DNA of 64,000 nucleotides. Origin: Paraphaeosphaeria minitans. Lineage: Eukaryota; Ascomycota; Dothideomycetes; Pleosporales; Didymosphaeriaceae. Positions within the stretch are counted from its first letter, which is position 1. Each line of letters opens with the position of its first letter. The position numbers were made by a program, and so were the translations under genes. The DNA is taken from assembly GCA_015832175.1 (NCBI GenBank), contig WJXW01000003.1, positions 1,922,001 through 1,986,000 of the forward strand, read 5' to 3'. The notes under the pieces were generated by a model. That model had not been told where the DNA came from. It searched no databases and saw only the letters and a list, made by a program, of their open reading frames with translations. Positions 12,604 to 24,195 of this stretch are shown one piece after another.

Positions 12604-15600
12604 ATGGATCACAGCTTTCACGGGCGTCCACCAACCCGCCGTCGCACTGCTCTCGGCGATGCGACCCTACGCGCCAACGAGGACCACCGCCTGCGCTCGC
12701 CTCGAAGCACCGGCGACAAGCTCCATGCCCTTCACATCCCGACCTCCTCACCGAAGCCGCTTCCGCACAATGAGTCTCTTGTGCCGAACGGCACACTCGC
12801 AGTCCAGCACGAGGCACACACATCGCCGTCACCTCAGCACAAACGGCTTTCTGCCGTAATGGACGAGTGCCGACCTCGCAACACCAAGCGAGATTCGGAG
12901 GTGTCCAATGCGAGCACCAACGCATCTACCGGTGGTCGGCGCAAGACACACATTGGCCCGTGGCAGTTGGGCAGGACGGTCGGCAAGGGAGGCTGTTCTC
13001 GCGTGCGTGTTGTGCGACACAGTGGTACTGGGACGTACGGGGCCGCCAAAATCATTTCCAAGGCGACTGCAGAGAAGGTACGGGCTCTGAGTATGGCAAA
13101 TCTGTGTGACAGTGCGCAGTATGACCCGACTCTCTTCACAGGCGGCAAGATCATACCCCTCGGGCTGGAGCGTGAGATCTGTATCATGAAGCTTCTGGAT
13201 CACCCCTACATTGTGAAATTGTTTGACATTTGGGAGAACCGGAACGAGCTGTAAGTTTTCTTGTCCACTGGTGCAGTCTGCACATGCTTATTATCTGCAG
13301 CTACCTTATCATGGAATTCGTCGAAGGTGGCGAACTCTTCGGCTACATTGGTAAGAACGGTGGGCTTCAAGAGATCGACGTGGTACACATCTTCCGGCAG
13401 ATCATCGCAGCCCTGTGGTACTGTCACCGACTCAACATTTTTCATCGTGACCTGAAGCCGGAGAACATCTTGCTGGACAGGGAAACCATGACAATAAAAC
13501 TAGTGGACTTTGGGATGGCCGCACTACAACCGAATGGCAAGAAGCTGACCACGCCCTGCGGCAGTCCTCACTACGCCGCGCCTGAAGTGATCGAGTCTCG
13601 GTCATATGATGGAGGGAAGGCCGACGTCTGGAGCTGTGGTGTGATACTCTACGTTCTCCTCACAGGCATGCCACCCTTCAATTATGACGGACACGACGGA
13701 GAGCACGAGAACCTGAAGCCTCTTTTCCAAGCGATAACCCGTGCAGATTATGTCATGCCAGATGCCCTCTCCCGGGAAGCGAAAGACCTGATTCGAGCTA
13801 TACTCGTGCCGAATCCCAAGCGTCGCATATCGATAGAGAAGATCTGGGAGCACCCCTTCATGCGCAAATATGATCGACAGTTGGGGTTCCATCACACCAA
13901 AGAGCACGTTAACTCTTGGATTCGTCCACACGCACCTGTTCAATGGAAGCCTTTGACCCGACTCACAATTGACCGCGAAATTCTACGCTATATGCGTACT
14001 CTTTGGCATAGCGAGAAGGAAGAGACCATCATCCGGCGCCTTCTCAGCGATGAGTAAGTCAAGTTACTTTGTCGATTCATAGAGGTCCATTCTAATTGTG
14101 CATAGTGAAACCAACCACGAAAAGTACTTCTATGCTGCCCTTCAAAAGTACCGAAACGAGCAAATCGAGAATTACATGCCCAGCCCTCATCATGCTGTGG
14201 GTTATTCGCGCAGCGACCATCATCATCATCATGCACGACGTTCACCGACTGCGAAGGACATGTTGACGTTGCCGTCTAAGAATCACAAGCGTTCACAGTC
14301 GGGATATTCGATATTGAACGACGAGCACTTGTACTCACAGCATAGTTTCTATGAGCCGCCTCCGACAGAGGTCAGCTACGATCCGTTCAGGGCATCCCGG
14401 GAGCCAGTCCTTCCCAACCAGGATCTTCATCAGAATATAACGGTACATCGAGGCTCTAGCTCTGCCAGCCGAAGGGCGAGGCCAACTACGGCTTTGGGGC
14501 ACCGTACAGGTAGTTCGTTGCGAGTGCAAGCCCTCACCAACTCAAAGCGAGGATCAGTAATGACGCGTACGTCGTCAAAGCGTAGCGCGCCCTCACAGCG
14601 ATCTGCACATGTTCGACGTAGCTCTGTGTCACGCTCTTCTCTGGCGAGTTCATATCTTCCCAGCAGTCCACCGGTTTATGTTCGACCCAACACTTCTGTT
14701 CGGCGTGGTGTGAGCTTTTCCCACTTGAGGCGATCTTCTGTCGCGACCGCGCATACGCCGGACACTCCTTCCATACAGTATACTCCCAAGCAACGAGAAT
14801 CTTCTAGCTCTCGCCGAGGGTCCGTTGGATCATCTCTACGGTCAGTTAGACCTAGCACCTTTGGCGACTCACCATCTGTGCGACCGCTACCGAAGCCTGC
14901 AGCGCGACCTGTGGTCCCAAGGCTACGTTTACGCAAAGCGGACAGCCCTAGCAAATACATTCAGAGTGCAGCCCGCAAGGTCAGCACTGAGCTGGAGAAA
15001 CACATGGATGAGGCCTTTAACCGGTCTTCGATCGGCTCAAGCGTTCGCACCTCAACAACTTCTGATCCGCGCAAGGATGCCTCTGGGTTCGAGACACCTC
15101 CAACTACCTTCTCAAACCGAGATTCTGGTGCTACCGGCTCGGCAACTCCAGAGCACAAGGCGATGTACCAGCACCGGCCACTTCCAGCGATTCCCAACGA
15201 GACACCCAATACGTTCCTTCAACGGAAGCTTGCCGAAACCCGTGCGGAGATTGCTCGTCGACTCGAAGAGAGCGGTGATAGTACTGAGCACTTCAATGAA
15301 GTGATTGAGAATCTGGACCGGCTCATGATGCCTGCTGCCCATGTTGCGAAGCGTACCTGCTCAGCGCCTGCCAAATCTCCTGAGCATCCAGCTCCGCTTC
15401 ATGTGATCCCTGAAGAGGCGAAAGAGGACCGGTTTGAGCCCTATGTCTCGAACTATAGAGCTTTTACTGAACCTTTTGGTGCTAGTGGGAAATGGCGTAT
15501 CGCCGATGATTCAACCATTCGTGTTGTGGAACAGTCGCCGACTCACATCGCTCCACTTTCTATCAGAAAGAAGAGCGAGGCCGGTCGCTCTACCAAGAGT

Positions 15601-16788
15601 GAGAACGCTCCTCTTGGGGTACTTTGGCCTGGTCCTACCCGCCACACCTCTGCTCCTTCGCGTCCACAAGCAGAGACAGGTGCGCTCGCAATCCGCACGA
15701 ACCAATCAGCACAGTCGCATGACGCGCCAGAACAGGCGGAGAAGAAGGAAGCTACAATCAAGAAGAAGAAGTCTTCGTGGTTCCGTCGTACTCCAGAAGA
15801 GAGGGAGCGTCCTCAGGAGGCTCAGACGAAGCCTGTGTCTGATCGGTTGCAGATCCCAGAGGCATGGCAAGGCTTGGATGACCGCATCAAAAACGATCCC
15901 CCTAAAGCGAGCATTCCTACCCCCGACCTCGGCAAGCAGAACACGAAGCACTCGGATGGTAGTACTACTAGCGAATTCCCTATGCGTGGCTGTGGCACAA
16001 CCATCGGTAAGAGCGAGGGTAGCGGAGCACTAAAGGGATTCTTCGGTCTTTTCGCAAAGAAAACAAAGGAGAGCAAGCGCCCGCTGGAGTTGGGTAAGTA
16101 TAAAATGTGTGTGTCAAACCCTTCGATAAGTGCTGACCCATTGCGCGCAGACAACTTTAGCACGTCATCAATCCTGTCGAACTTCGACACAGATAATACT
16201 GGCGAAGCTCAAGCACGTCCTGGTCCCCCAGACTTCCAGATGAACTGGCTCTCACGCTTTCTCCACATCAAGCCAGCTAGCCGTGCTCTATGCTTCCACG
16301 CCCGCCGTGGAAAGGTCCGACAAGAGCTGGTGTATCTGCTCCGTGACTGGCAGCGCTACGGTGTCCGAGACGTCACATATGACCGCAACACCAACGTCAT
16401 TCACGCTCGCGTGGACAAGAACAACCGTAAGTTCACCAAGCTCCTGTTTACGGCCTGGGTTCTGGAACAGAACGTTTTCTCGATCGAGCTAGCGGACGCT
16501 GTTCCTTTCTTCTCACGTAATGTTGCACTTGCATCTACGAGAGTTTTAGCTGACCACTGAAATGCTGTAGGCCTCAATCTCAAGCCCGTGGCTTTTGTTA
16601 TCGAGCTGTTCGTGGTCCTCGAGGATAATAAGCGCGCGAATCTGTGCCTTGGGCGCTTCACCCAGACCCGTGGCGCCGCGTCCAGTTTCCGCCGAGCAGT
16701 CGAGGTCATTGAGGACATTTGCCGAGAGAAACATATCCTTATCGAAGAGGAGCAGAAGAAGGCGGCTATGTGTGAGATTCTGAATTGA
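12604..16788 (+). CDS. Gin4/Hsl1/Cdr2-type serine/threonine kinase
   Basis: Five exons: 12604-13250, 13301-14053, 14106-16093, 16151-16426 and 16571-16788, giving 1293 aa with no frame break. The kinase domain spans roughly residues 118-400. It has a Gly loop (GRTVGKGGCSRV), the catalytic Lys in AAKIISK, FHRDLKPEN, DFGMAA and APEVIE. A long Ser/Arg-rich central region with many SS/RR clusters follows. The last ~110 residues (from about NWLSRFLHIKP) form a fungal KA1-like membrane-binding domain, completed only by splicing the 144-bp intron 4. Kinases of this build (yeast Gin4/Kcc4/Hsl1, fission yeast Cdr1/Cdr2) sit at the cortex or septin ring and restrain Wee1 to control mitotic entry. The insert after the catalytic Lys (RALSMANL) is typical of the family and is not an intron, although gtacgg...cacag there could mislead gene finders. 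Confidence 0.9.
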
Positions 16789-17843
16789 AATGCTTGCTAT
16801 GCGGACGCTGGATTGGATACTGGGCTGTTATACATGTCTATGCTCTATGCATTAGGATTGTATATTGGCCGAGTATCGCTTCGGAAGTTTCATGACCTGT
16901 TGTTGGGGGACTTAATGTCCTATTACGACTTGGTAACAAGAATGCTCGTTGTGCTGGAACCCCGGCAAGATTCTGCTTTGCTGTCGGTCGGAGAAATGCC
17001 TCGGGCCCACACCATGCCCTTGGGATTGTGTACGACCGTAGCGTTCACGACACCGATACCCTTGGCGATGCATTGGTTCCAACGCACCATTCACCATTTG
17101 TCTCAACCTTTGGATCCCATTGCAGTACCTCCTACCGCGACATTCTCCGGCCAATTCAAAAAGCAAAAGAGACGTTAGATGGAATAGGAGAGGATTTTAT
17201 CCCAATTGTGTAAACTTCTTGCCCAGGTCGGCCTCTTCCCCGCGTAATGTAGGAAGTCACACTCCCCCCCCCAATATTGATCTTTTGGTTCTTTCTGCAT
17301 TGCATCTTCCAAAGGCACGCTGTGCCTTATCCTAATCACATAATATTGGGCTTGGCGGAATGCGGCACGTGTCTTTGCATTGAGCGAGGAGTAATGACAT
17401 AGCGAAGAGGGCAGCGGCGTAAAAGCGAGATCGATAAGCACTAGGTATTGCATGATGATAATGAGAGTATGATCAACGGCGAGAGCTTTAAATGACTGTA
17501 ACTACGATGGGTTTGTGACCTCGTCCGCGCTAAAGAATGCGGCGCCGGTGGTATCGTAGATGCGGCCTATGTTGCTGGACGATACGGAACCTCCTAGCAG
17601 TGAGCGAGATTGTTTCTAAAGTCATATGCCAAAGTCGCATTCAGATCATCTTACCACAAAAGTGCGTTTCAAGATGCTGCTTATGACGCGGATGCAGAGT
17701 GGAGAAGCTTAGTCATGCGCGCCAAGTCGCTACTCTCGTTTTGGGACTCGCGCGCACAATCGAGTTTCGGCATTACAGCAGCACCACGACCTCCACGACA
17801 ACTCTTCATACTAACCAACAGGTACCGCGTCACCACCGCCAAT
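16789..17843. other. Intergenic region with L24 promoter
   Basis: No gene seen. It contains the kinase 3' UTR and the upstream region of the L24 gene. A run of eight C occurs near 17260. Confidence 0.5.
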
Positions 17844-18683
17844 ATGCGTACCTACGACGACTCTTTCTCCGGCGAGAAGATCTACCCGGGCAAGGTGTGT
17901 TCCACCGACCCTGCCTCTGCGCACCAACGTCCGCTACAGGCTTGAAATTCCACAACGGCACCCTGCGCGCTTGGAACACAGAGATGCAGCAGAGGTTGGG
18001 CAATTGACGGGGACGTGTGCTGATGCCATGTTTAGGGCAAGCTGTATATCCGCGGTGACTCCAAGATCTTCCGATTCCAGAATGGCAAGACCGAGAGCTT
18101 GTTCCTCCAGCGCAAGAACCCCCGCCGGATCGCCTGGACTGTCCTCTTCCGAAGGCAGCACAAGAAGGGTCTCTCTGAGGTTAGTCGCCACAACTTGCAC
18201 ATCTGGAGTATTGGAGATGGTTGCATGTCAAAGTCGGGGGCGGAGCGGAGCGCTGCATGACATCAGTCAGTTTCGCGCGGGTGTTGCGTATACCCTCCGC
18301 CAGCAAGGATGACGCGCCACCGACTTTGACATTGCGACATGCTCTGTATTCAGCATGTCGTCTCAGCGTCCGGGCAGGGCTAACCACTTGACAAACAGGA
18401 AGTCGCCAAGAAGCGTACCCGCCGCACTGTCAAGCACCAGCGTGCCATCGTCGGTGCCTCCCTCGACGTGATCAAGGAGCGCCGCTCCCAGCGCCCCGAG
18501 GCCCGTTCCGCCGCCCGCGCTGCCGCCATCAAGGAGGGCAAGGAGAAGAGGGCCGACGCCGAGTCAAAGAAGAAGGCCGAGAAGGCCAAGTCCGCCGCCG
18601 CCGGTGCACGAGGCAACGTAAACAAGGTCTCGAAGCAGGGTGCCAAGGGTGCCGCACCCAAGGTACAGGCAAGGACTCGCTAA
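17844..18683 (+). CDS. rpl24: 60S ribosomal protein L24 (eL24)
   Basis: Three exons, 17844-17894, 18036-18179 and 18399-18683, giving 159 aa, the usual eL24 size. The N-terminus [17 protein letters not shown], then [18 protein letters not shown] and [11 protein letters not shown], is the classic eL24 fold that sits on the subunit interface. The C-terminal half is a Lys/Ala/Arg-rich helix. Both introns are phase 0: 141 bp (gtgtgt...tttag) and 219 bp (gttagt...acaaacag). The first intron lies after codon 17, the 5'-proximal position common in fungal ribosomal-protein genes, where introns often affect expression (established pattern; not testable here). Confidence 0.96.
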
Positions 18684-19190
18684 GGTGGCTGGCTGGATGG
18701 GGGGTGCGGAAGATGAGATGAATTGACAGATGACAATGCACGGGCGTGGAGTTTTCGATACTTCCTTATACGGCGGGAAAAGGGATACGGATCATCTTTT
18801 CTGGGTCAGTGGGCCCGTTACCGATACCTGCTATAGGGTCTGGTCATAGGGCAAAATGTCATTCATGTCCTCACGATATGCAAAGGTCGAGTGCTATGAG
18901 GAGATGCCAATGAACCATGAACTGCTGCTAATGTAGGGGTACAATAGTCCGGCGTGTCGGTGTCCTTTTTCGGTCATCCGCAGTCAATTGCCGCAGATAC
19001 ATGACGCAGCCGTTTGACGAATGCATGTAGCGATGGACCATCCCACAGCCTTGTAAATACAACATGACCACTACTTCACAAGTCCCAGCAGCAGCCTCCC
19101 CTCCGTCATGCCGGATTCCCGTCCGGATGTTCAAAGAACAGACATCCAGAAGATACCCCTCCTTTTCGGACCCCTTGTCGACAGGACCAC
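18684..19190. other. Convergent intergenic region
   Basis: 3' UTRs of the L24 gene (plus) and the hypothetical gene (minus). I see nothing else. Confidence 0.6.
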
Positions 19191-21080
19191 TTAGGCGTGA
19201 CTAAGATCAACAACCTCAATGCCATCATCATACTCGCCGACATCGCTGTCTACCTCTTCTACCTCTTCTACCTCCATGCTCCAAGGCTGCCGCGCACCGA
19301 ATCCCATCTTGGCGAGCCTGTCGGTTGTGTCCCGCTCGCTCATCCCCGACTTGACGATGGTCTCGCGAGCAACCTGCACGAGGAACTCTGCGTTCTCCGC
19401 GCGCGAATGCCGATGGCTGGAGTCCTCAACGGACGACGGATGCACAGAAGCAGAAGCAGGAGCTGAAGCAGCGACAGCGACAGCGACACTGCGCGTCTCT
19501 GCCGCCCCGTCTTCGCGCTCCTCACGATGGACATCCCCCCAGATGGAGCTCTCATCCTCCGCGTCAATCTCGACCCACTCATCCAACACCTCCCCGCTCG
19601 TCGCGCCAGACGCCTGCTCCGCATCCCACGCCTTCAGCACAGCCGCTAGCTCCGGCGCAACCGCCTCGACGGGAAACCGCCGGATGCGCGTGGCAATCTG
19701 CTCCAGAGTGCTGCGCGCCCACCGCAAGCGCCTCGCATCGTCGCTGGCCCGGCCTTGAGACGCACCCCCGTCGTCCCGCGGCTGCTGGAGCACGTAGCTC
19801 AGAAACGACGACCGGACGACGGCGCCCGACGCGCAAAAGGCGCGCCACAGCGTCTGCAGGTTGGTGGCTGCCCATTTCAGCCCGTGGAACGTGGCGAAGG
19901 ACCGCAGCTCGCGAAACAGCAGGGCCATGGCGCGCGCGCCGAGAAGGGAGCCCAGGTTGGCGAATGCTCCCGTCGACGTGGAGATTGCTGCGATGGCGAG
20001 CCCGATGATTTGCGTGCGGAGGCCGATGTGGGATTCCATCAGCGCGGTGACTAAGGTGTCGCGGAGGCGTTTGGATCCTGTGTTTAGGGAAAAAGAAACC
20101 GCCAAGTCAGCAACGTGACTTTTCGATATCTCCTGGGGTGTTCATCCTAACTAACTCCCGACTCCAACCACAACCACAACCACAACCACATACCACGTAA
20201 CCGCACCAGGATGGCATCGTACGGAGAATTCAGGAAAAAGGGAAACGGAAATAGAAACAGAAACCAAAAAAGGGGGGGGGAAGGGAAACTCACCAGTAGC
20301 CTCCAACCCCACCAACCCCAGCAAACTCAGCGCCTGCCCCTTGACTCCAGCCATGCCCACCGCGTGCAGCACCGCATACCCACCCCCCACCAGCGCTCGC
20401 CGCAGCCGGAACCGCCCCCCCGCCACCGCCACAAACCCCACGATCGGACCCAGCGGACCCAGCGGCAGCACCGCCACCAACGGCCGCGAGAAGATGCTCA
20501 GTGCAAACGGCAACGCGTAGCGCCTCGCCAGGTTGGGGTGCCGCAGGGCGAAGTCGAGCGCGGACGCGGTGGCTGTCCGGGCGGCGGAGAGGACGGCGTG
20601 TGCGATTGGGGCGGCTGAGCGGAGATCGTCGAGCGTGGGGCGGGTTGGCGAGGTGCGTATGTCGTCGTGGCCGTTTAGGAGGATTTCGCCGTCGCTGCTG
20701 GTGCTGGTGCTGGTGCTGGTGCTGGTGCTGCTCGGGTCTGTGCCGGCGGTGGGTGTGCTGGGTTTCTGCTTCGCCGTCTGGACGGCGGCGTTGGTCGTGG
20801 TCGTCGTGGTGGTACTATCGAGGCCGCGGACGGGTCCGGGGATGGCAATCGATTCATTCCACCGGTCGACGGTGGACGGGCGGCCGTCCGCGCGGCGGCG
20901 GCGTTGTTGCAGCTCCCGGATCTCGGGCATCGTGGGCGCGGGTCGTGTTTCGAGTCCCGTGGTGAAGGTGGTTTGCGTTTTTACCTCGGGGGGCGAGGTG
21001 GAGGAGCGTGTGTCGCGAATCCCCAGCAGGGCACGGCGCGGGGGATGCGTTTCGAGGTCGATTGGCCAGAGCGTTTTCAT
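19191..21080 (-). CDS. Conserved-looking hypothetical protein, two hydrophobic segments
   Basis: Not recognised. Two exons on the minus strand, 20294-21080 then 19191-20077, joined by a 216-bp gtgagt...aacacag intron, giving 557 aa. The start MKTLWPIDLETHPPRR was chosen because the longer frame upstream (to 21548) is low-complexity. The first third is Thr/Ser/Pro-rich with a Ser-Thr repeat near residues 125-138. The middle has a hydrophobic stretch (SRPLVAVLPLGPLGPIVGF) and continues through Ala/Leu/Gly-rich helices across the splice site (QIIGLAIAAISTSTGAFANL), possibly membrane-associated. The C-terminal ~150 residues are acidic and end in a Glu/Val/Asp-rich tail. The coherent frame across the intron argues that it is a real gene. 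Confidence 0.65.
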
Positions 21081-21842
21081 GTCTGCTTTTGGGACAGGCT
21101 TTTGGGTTTGGGGGAGGGTTGAGGGTGAAAGAGAGGGTTTAGGGGGACGTGCTCGTGGTGAAAGGTCGAAAGGGGCGGTCAATAGGGTCGTGCTTCTGTT
21201 GGAACTGACATTGTGTGGGTATTGCTGTGTTTGGAAAGGTGAAAGATGAGTGTAGCATGCGCAAATTAGGGTGGCAGAGACGGGCTTACGCACGAAGCCT
21301 GACGAGTTGACAGAGAAAGAGACCTGGTGGGACTCGGAGATGCTAAAGAGGATGGACGGTGCCTGCTTTACAAATAGGCGGTCGTGAGATGGCAGAAAAT
21401 AAGAGAACCGGGGATCAGAACATTGACGAACTTTCTTAATAGAGTCACAATGGTCTCCGCATCTGCTGTCGATCCTTCTCACCACCAACGGAGCATACTT
21501 GCAGCTCTGTAACGTCCGTTCCCATGATTGTTCAGCCCCATCATTCAACTCGCTTGAGGAGCGGGCCTAGCCTAGCAAAACAATTTCTTCGACAGCTCGC
21601 GCATTCCTAGAAGCTTGGATACGCGCTCGAAGATTGCTACATGGTTCCCCGGCGCACCGCAAGCTTTCGCCCATATACGTGGCGAACCATCCGCGGGATT
21701 CCTGTCGAAGTGAGCATGTTGCCCGTGTGAGGACAATTTCAAGATGCTGGTCCACGATTCACCACGCACCCTACCGGCGGTCATAGCCTCAGGTAGCCGT
21801 TGCATTGTGCGTACATGATTTCGGTTTCAGCAAAGGCAACGA
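21081..21842. other. Intergenic region
   Basis: Upstream region of the hypothetical gene and 3' flank of the oxidase gene, both on the minus strand. No gene supported. Confidence 0.5.
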
Positions 21843-23174
21843 TTACAACTTTGCTGGAAACTGGGGGACTCTGAGATCGTTCCGGCTGAGTTGAGACAGC
21901 GATGTTTTGCCCAGGTTGGCAAGCGAATTGTCCGTGTCCGCAAGAAGACTGCTGAGCACATGCTTGACGCCTGCTTCGCCACCCATGGCGAGTCCGTATA
22001 TGTAGGGACGCCCGATCAGAACGGCTTTGGCACCCAGTGCGATGGCTTTCAGGATGTCGGATCCCGTCCGTATCCCACTGTCGAAAAGGATAGTCAAGCC
22101 CGAGCTTTTGACCTTCTCGTCGCCTCCGATCTCCGCAAGAGCGTCCAGGGAGGCGATGGCGCCGTCCAGTTGTCGGCCACCATGGTTGGATACTATGATG
22201 CCGTCCATGCCATACTTGATCGCTTTGTGGGCATCTTCCAGGGTCTGGATGCCCTTGAGTACGATGGGGCCATCCCAGTGTTTCCTGAGCGAGGACAGAT
22301 CGTTCCAATCGCGGTAATCCCCCGATGCAGTCAAATTCACGAACAGCTGCGCCTTTTTCATGACTGCAGCGTTGACAAAAACCTTGGCGGCTCCGGTCAG
22401 GCTCCCAGGTCGTTTGAGGATACTCCATATCTCGCCGATCTTGTCGGCGGCACTCCTGGTGTCCGCAGCTTGCAGCCTCTCGTAGATGCGCTGGAAGGCT
22501 GGATCGGTGAAGGCGTTCTGGCACCCCTGTCCCCACGCGAAAGGGAGGTAGGACTCGTCGAGATCGCGCGGCCGCCACCCGAGCAGGAATGTGTCCAGTG
22601 TGACCACCAGCACCTTGAAGCCGTTCGCCTTGGCCCGACTTAGCAGACTTGCCGTGAATTCCTCGGCTCGAGGCACCGGCCAGTACAGCTGGAACCATCG
22701 ATCGCCGTCGCCGTTGGCCCGGGCGACTTGCTCAATGGATCTCGTCGCAGCCGTGGACAAGATCATGGGAACAGAAACCGAAGAGCAGGCTCGCGCAGTC
22801 GCCTCCTCCGCGTCGCGATGGGCAATCTCCTGCACGCCTACGGGCGCCGCGAAGATCGGACTCTTGTAATGTTGCCCAAAAAGCTCCACGGAGAGGTCCC
22901 GACGGGTCGCCTGCACCAACATCCAGGGACGGAGCCTGTAGCGCTCAAATGCAGAAACATTCGAAGCGTAAGTTGACTCGCTACTAGCGGAGCCGTAGAT
23001 GTACATAAAATTGGGCTCCGGCAGGATCTTTCTCGCTTGCGCTTCCCATTGTGCTGGTTTGGTCGAGAATGCGGGTTTCCGAAGGCTGGCGTAGATCTCA
23101 CGCTGGAATTGGACGAACGCAGTTGGATCCGGCTCGTATTGCGTCGCAGGCTTCGGTTCTGAAGGTTCGTCCAT
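21843..23174 (-). CDS. FMN-dependent alpha-hydroxy-acid oxidase (lactate 2-monooxygenase-like)
   Basis: Single-exon gene of 443 aa. It is a TIM-barrel flavoenzyme that oxidises 2-hydroxy acids such as L-lactate to the 2-oxo acid or its decarboxylation product. Visible signatures are the barrel entry PIFAAPVGVQEIAHRDAEEA, MILSTAATRSIE, the FMN-binding stretch around VLKGIQTLEDA, the active-site motif SNHGGRQLDG with the catalytic His and substrate-binding Arg, then LFDSGIRTGSDILKAIALGA and GRPYIYGLAMGGEAGV. The ~50-residue N-terminus preceding the barrel and the YWPVPR/TLDTFLLGWRPRDLD segment resemble the lactate monooxygenase branch rather than cytochrome b2, which would have a heme domain. 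No targeting peptide is obvious. It is divergent from the broken P450 next door; a functional link is unproven. Confidence 0.9.
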   Translation of the reverse strand: MDEPSEPKPATQYEPDPTAFVQFQREIYASLRKPAFSTKPAQWEAQARKILPEPNFMYIYGSASSESTYASNVSAFERYRLRPWMLVQATRRDLSVELFGQHYKSPIFAAPVGVQEIAHRDAEEATARACSSVSVPMILSTAATRSIEQVARANGDGDRWFQLYWPVPRAEEFTASLLSRAKANGFKVLVVTLDTFLLGWRPRDLDESYLPFAWGQGCQNAFTDPAFQRIYERLQAADTRSAADKIGEIWSILKRPGSLTGAAKVFVNAAVMKKAQLFVNLTASGDYRDWNDLSSLRKHWDGPIVLKGIQTLEDAHKAIKYGMDGIIVSNHGGRQLDGAIASLDALAEIGGDEKVKSSGLTILFDSGIRTGSDILKAIALGAKAVLIGRPYIYGLAMGGEAGVKHVLSSLLADTDNSLANLGKTSLSQLSRNDLRVPQFPAKL

Positions 23175-24195
23175 TCCGGCCCGTGTAGATGGGATGGATT
23201 GATGACGGTGATGGTGTTAGTGTGAGAGAGAGAGGTTGCAATGGTGAATGTTGCGGTACGACTAGAACGAAGTCGACGACGATCTTACCTCAGCCTGGCC
23301 GTGGCTGTGAGGCCGCGGAGCAACGCTGATCCGAACACGAGCCTCATCTATCTCTCGCTGCGAACCGGTTTCGGGGGGAAAGCGGAGGTCTCAATGTTGA
23401 TTATGCTCCAGAGCTGGCAGGCGCAACACGGCAACTCTAGGTACCACAGGTATGCATGCGCATTGGGTAAACGAGTGCATCTAGTTATTTAGATATACTC
23501 ATCCCAGTATCCTTCCTATAAGATTAAAAATGGTCGGCCCGAACCGGTCGAAGGCAACAAGAAGTATGGCAATTGGTTAAGTACAGAGCGTTCACCGTAG
23601 CCATCGAAGTAGGGTACCTGGACGAGGCGACCTTTGAAGAAGGCTACTTGCCCAATTTGCGGTTAATCTATTGATCCCTCGAGTGGGATGGTGATAGCCA
23701 CAGAGATGGATAGAGCCCAAGAGGCCACATCGCTATGGTGTTGATGGAAGGCTAGTCGTCTTCACAGGCTTGCTCTACCCAGCACTCAAAGAAGCCCTGG
23801 CGCCAAACGAGCCCACCATTCATTGCAGCCCCGCAGCCCTCGCGCTCCAATTTCTCGACATGCGAGCCAATTATCACGATGCATGTACGAGAGCAGATAA
23901 GCATCTATGAACTTTCTCGCAACATTAACCGTATGAGGGCTTCTCTCTATCTATGGTATCCTCGCCTTGCTATCCTCGCGTCGATGTATGCCGATCTACG
24001 TTTCATTCGCGGCATCATGCCCTTCATCCCATCACCTGCAGCAATGAACCATATAGACCTGTTACTCCAGCTCTGGCTACTTCAAAAGCTGCGTAAGCTT
24101 TATCTAGGTATGCCAGGCAGAGTTTTATCAAAATACTAGAACAGTCGCTCGACACCCTGCTGCCACGGGGCACACGTTGCCAGCTGTTCACCAAG
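23175..24195. other. Intergenic region between oxidase and P450
   Basis: It contains a possible gene relic at 23541-23910 (separate entry). Otherwise I see only the oxidase promoter, next to its start. Confidence 0.45.
23541..23910 (+). pseudogene. Possible gene relic, unidentified
   Basis: Two ATG-less open segments look protein-like in amino-acid composition. One, ending near 23670, includes AIEVGYLDEATFEEGYLPNL. The other, 23698-23910, includes VVFTGLLYPALKEALAPNEP and ALALQFLDMRANYHDA. They are in different frames with stops between them. I do not recognise the family. It could equally be chance; the hydrophobic/acidic patterning is the only support. Confidence 0.2.

Noticed and set aside
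12125..12859. 244-aa ORF upstream of and overlapping the kinase start
   Set aside because: Pro/Thr/Arg-rich translation of a C-rich leader without motifs; it overlaps the supported kinase exon in another frame.
13078..13141. Apparent intron (gtacgg...ttcacag) in the Gin4-like kinase
   Set aside because: Removing 64 bp breaks the frame, and the segment encodes the family-typical RALSMANL insert.
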